Shown: one piece after another, positions 62,746 to 64,000 of the stretch
How the letters are laid out: each line of letters starts with the position of its first letter
Position numbering within the stretch: position 1 is the first letter of the stretch
Assembly (NCBI RefSeq): GCF_014191985.1
Contig: NZ_JACHXI010000002.1
Coordinates: 248,001 to 312,000, forward strand
Reading direction: 5' to 3'
Source: Azomonas macrocytogenes
GTDB lineage: Bacteria > Pseudomonadota > Gammaproteobacteria > Pseudomonadales > Pseudomonadaceae
DNA: 64,000 bases
The notes under the pieces: model-generated
What the model was told of the DNA's origin: nothing
Database searches by the model: none
The model's input: the letters and a program-made list of their open reading frames with translations, nothing else
Made by a program: the position numbers and the translations under genes

Positions 62746-63158
62746 TTCGCCAATCACCTCTCGATCCGGCAAGCACCTACGAAAACCGGGGCCACAAGGG
62801 TCGCGGTCAATACAATAGTTCCGTCATGACCTTGTTGATCATGACGTATCAGGAGCCAAGCCAACCTGACCCCTCAAAAGCAGAAGCTCGCACCAGAGCA
62901 GTTATCGATATCAGTGGGCAGGCGCTCGACCACAACCTCGCTTGCTAAAAAATCGCAATCGGGAACGACGCCGACACTATGCCTGCAAGCCTGTCCGGGT
63001 TGCCTGAGTCAGTCAAAGACTCGCACCAGAGCGTCTTACCATATCCACATTGAACATGCAGACGCAAAAAAGCCGGGGGCTTCCCGGCTTGCGGATCATA
63101 ACAATGTTTTGCTATCGGGTCACCCGGCGACATCGCCACCGGGCCCCTCTTCTCATGC
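62746..63158. other. intergenic region between hflC and hisZ
   Basis: 413 bp holding the hflC terminator (63065-63090), a seven-base inverted repeat GTCATGA/TCATGAC (62823-62829/62839-62845) and presumably a hisZ promoter. The small DUF2065 gene usually found here in Pseudomonas (PA4940) is not recognisable on either strand. Confidence 0.5.
63065..63090 (-). terminator. terminator downstream of hflC
   Basis: On the minus strand AAGCCGGG AAGCC CCCGGCTT is followed by a T-run (A63065-63070 on plus), an intrinsic terminator about 70 bp after the hflC stop. It separates hflKC from hisZ-purA. Confidence 0.85.
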
Positions 63159-64000
63159 TCAATGTGCTTGCGAATTCTCCAGATAACGGAAGAAGTCGCT
63201 GTTAGGATCCAGCACCAGCATATCCTCTTTGGATGAGAAGCTTTCACGGTAGGCCTGTAAGCTACGGTAGAAAGCATAGAATTCACTGTCTTGCTTGTAA
63301 GCCTGAGCATAGATACTGGCCGTGCGGGCATCGCCATCACCACGTTGCTCTTCCGCCTGACGGAACGCTTCGGCAAGCAGCACACGGCGCTGACGATCAG
63401 CATCGGCCCGAATACCTTCAGCCAACTCACGCCCCTTGGCACGATGCTCGCGCGCCTCTCGCTCACGCTCGGAACTCATTCGATCGAAAACGCTGCGGTT
63501 TACCTCTCGCGGCAGATCGATACCTTTGACGCGCACATCCAGCACTTCGATACCCAACTCCTTCTGGGCAGCTTGGTTCAACGTCGTGGTCACCTGAGCC
63601 ATCAGTTCGTCACGCTGTCCGGAAACGGCTTCATGCAAAGTCCGTTTGCCGAACTGATCGCGTAAAGAAGCCTCGAGGCGCCGTGACAAGCGTTCGTCGG
63701 CAACCTGGCGCATACCGGACGTAGCCGTATAAAAGCGCTCTGCATCTTTTACCCGCCACTTGGCATAGGCATCTACCATCAATGCCTTTTTCTCCACTGT
63801 CAGAAAGCGCGACGTGCTGGAGTCCAACGTCAGCAAACGACCATCGAACCGGCGTACGCTATTGATATAGGGAATCTTCATGTGCAAGCCAGGTTTGACA
63901 TCGGGTTCGACGATCCGGCCAAAGCGCAACAGGACAGCTCGCTCGGTCTGGGACACGATATAGAAGCTGTTCCAGAGAACCAGCGCCAACAGGGAACCGA
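63159..64000 (-). CDS. hflC: FtsH protease modulator HflC, N terminus beyond window
   Basis: The visible 280 residues are the SPFH/prohibitin protein HflC, which with HflK forms the membrane complex around FtsH and restrains its proteolysis. NSFYIVSQTERAVLLRFGRI follows the N-terminal membrane anchor, whose start lies beyond base 64000; the reading frame stays open to the edge. FLTVEKKALMVDAYAKWRV and the coiled-coil (SSEREREAREHRAKGREL) are typical. The C terminus ends RYLENSQAH. hflK would be expected upstream outside the window. Confidence 0.95.
   Translation of the reverse strand, partial: GSLLALVLWNSFYIVSQTERAVLLRFGRIVEPDVKPGLHMKIPYINSVRRFDGRLLTLDSSTSRFLTVEKKALMVDAYAKWRVKDAERFYTATSGMRQVADERLSRRLEASLRDQFGKRTLHEAVSGQRDELMAQVTTTLNQAAQKELGIEVLDVRVKGIDLPREVNRSVFDRMSSEREREAREHRAKGRELAEGIRADADRQRRVLLAEAFRQAEEQRGDGDARTASIYAQAYKQDSEFYAFYRSLQAYRESFSSKEDMLVLDPNSDFFRYLENSQAH

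Overview
The window reads as a chromosomal segment of a gammaproteobacterium of the Pseudomonas group (Pseudomonadaceae). Three blocks keep a pseudomonad gene order: tRNA-Asn/Pro/Lys-clpB-pgeF-rluD / bamD-(PP0621-like)-pilS-pilR; alr-dnaB-rplI-(DUF2232)-rpsR-rpsF ... rlmB-rnr ... purA-hisZ ... hflC; and ampE/ampD, nadC, DUF1631, zapE-trpS-hydrolase-yhcB. Base composition looks moderate (high fifties percent GC by eye, not counted), lower than P. aeruginosa. I cannot name the species.

Layout. 1-9.6 kb: the end of an SsuB-like ABC ATPase, a DHA2 drug exporter, cytochrome c551, a CitE-like lyase, a VOC protein, a DUF192 lipoprotein, a DUF815 ATPase, an RluA-type pseudouridine synthase and a four-gene operon of two PepSY proteins plus a two-component system. 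9.7-21 kb: sbcDC, a 174-bp MITE-like inverted-repeat element, a RutE-like nitroreductase, a thioesterase, a YigZ protein, an adenosine/adenine deaminase gene preceded by an AT-rich region with two perfect DnaA boxes, and a divergent Bcr/CflA exporter/TetR pair with a probable operator. 21-33 kb: copZ/copA, a non-haem FtnA ferritin, ogt, a TatD nuclease, ampDE, nfi, zapE, trpS, a hydrolase, a shortened YhcB homologue and nadC. 33-45 kb: a DUF1631 protein, three tRNAs, clpB behind a probable sigma-32 promoter, pgeF-rluD, bamD and pilSR. 45-64 kb: a DUF2333 protein, a YgiQ radical-SAM protein, alr, dnaB, the rpsF operon, a PAS hybrid histidine kinase lying between rpsF and rlmB, rlmB-rnr, two identical tRNA-Leu(CAG) genes with their own promoter and terminator, purA, hisZ and the start-truncated (window edge) hflC.

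Most of the content is core housekeeping: DNA repair (SbcDC, Ogt, Nfi, TatD), translation and ribosome maturation (tRNAs, RluD, RlmB, RNase R, S6/S18/L9, TrpS), envelope (BamD, AmpD/E, PgeF, Alr), stress (ClpB, FtnA, CopA/CopZ) and regulation (PilSR, the PepSY-linked two-component system, the hybrid kinase). I found no prophage, complete IS element, CRISPR array, toxin-antitoxin or recognised defence island, and no clear candidate for a wholly new system. The best leads are the paired DnaA boxes upstream of the deaminase, the MITE-like element, the hybrid kinase inserted beside the ribosomal operon, the shrunken YhcB, and a hairpin set against the ribosome-binding site of the DUF1631 gene.
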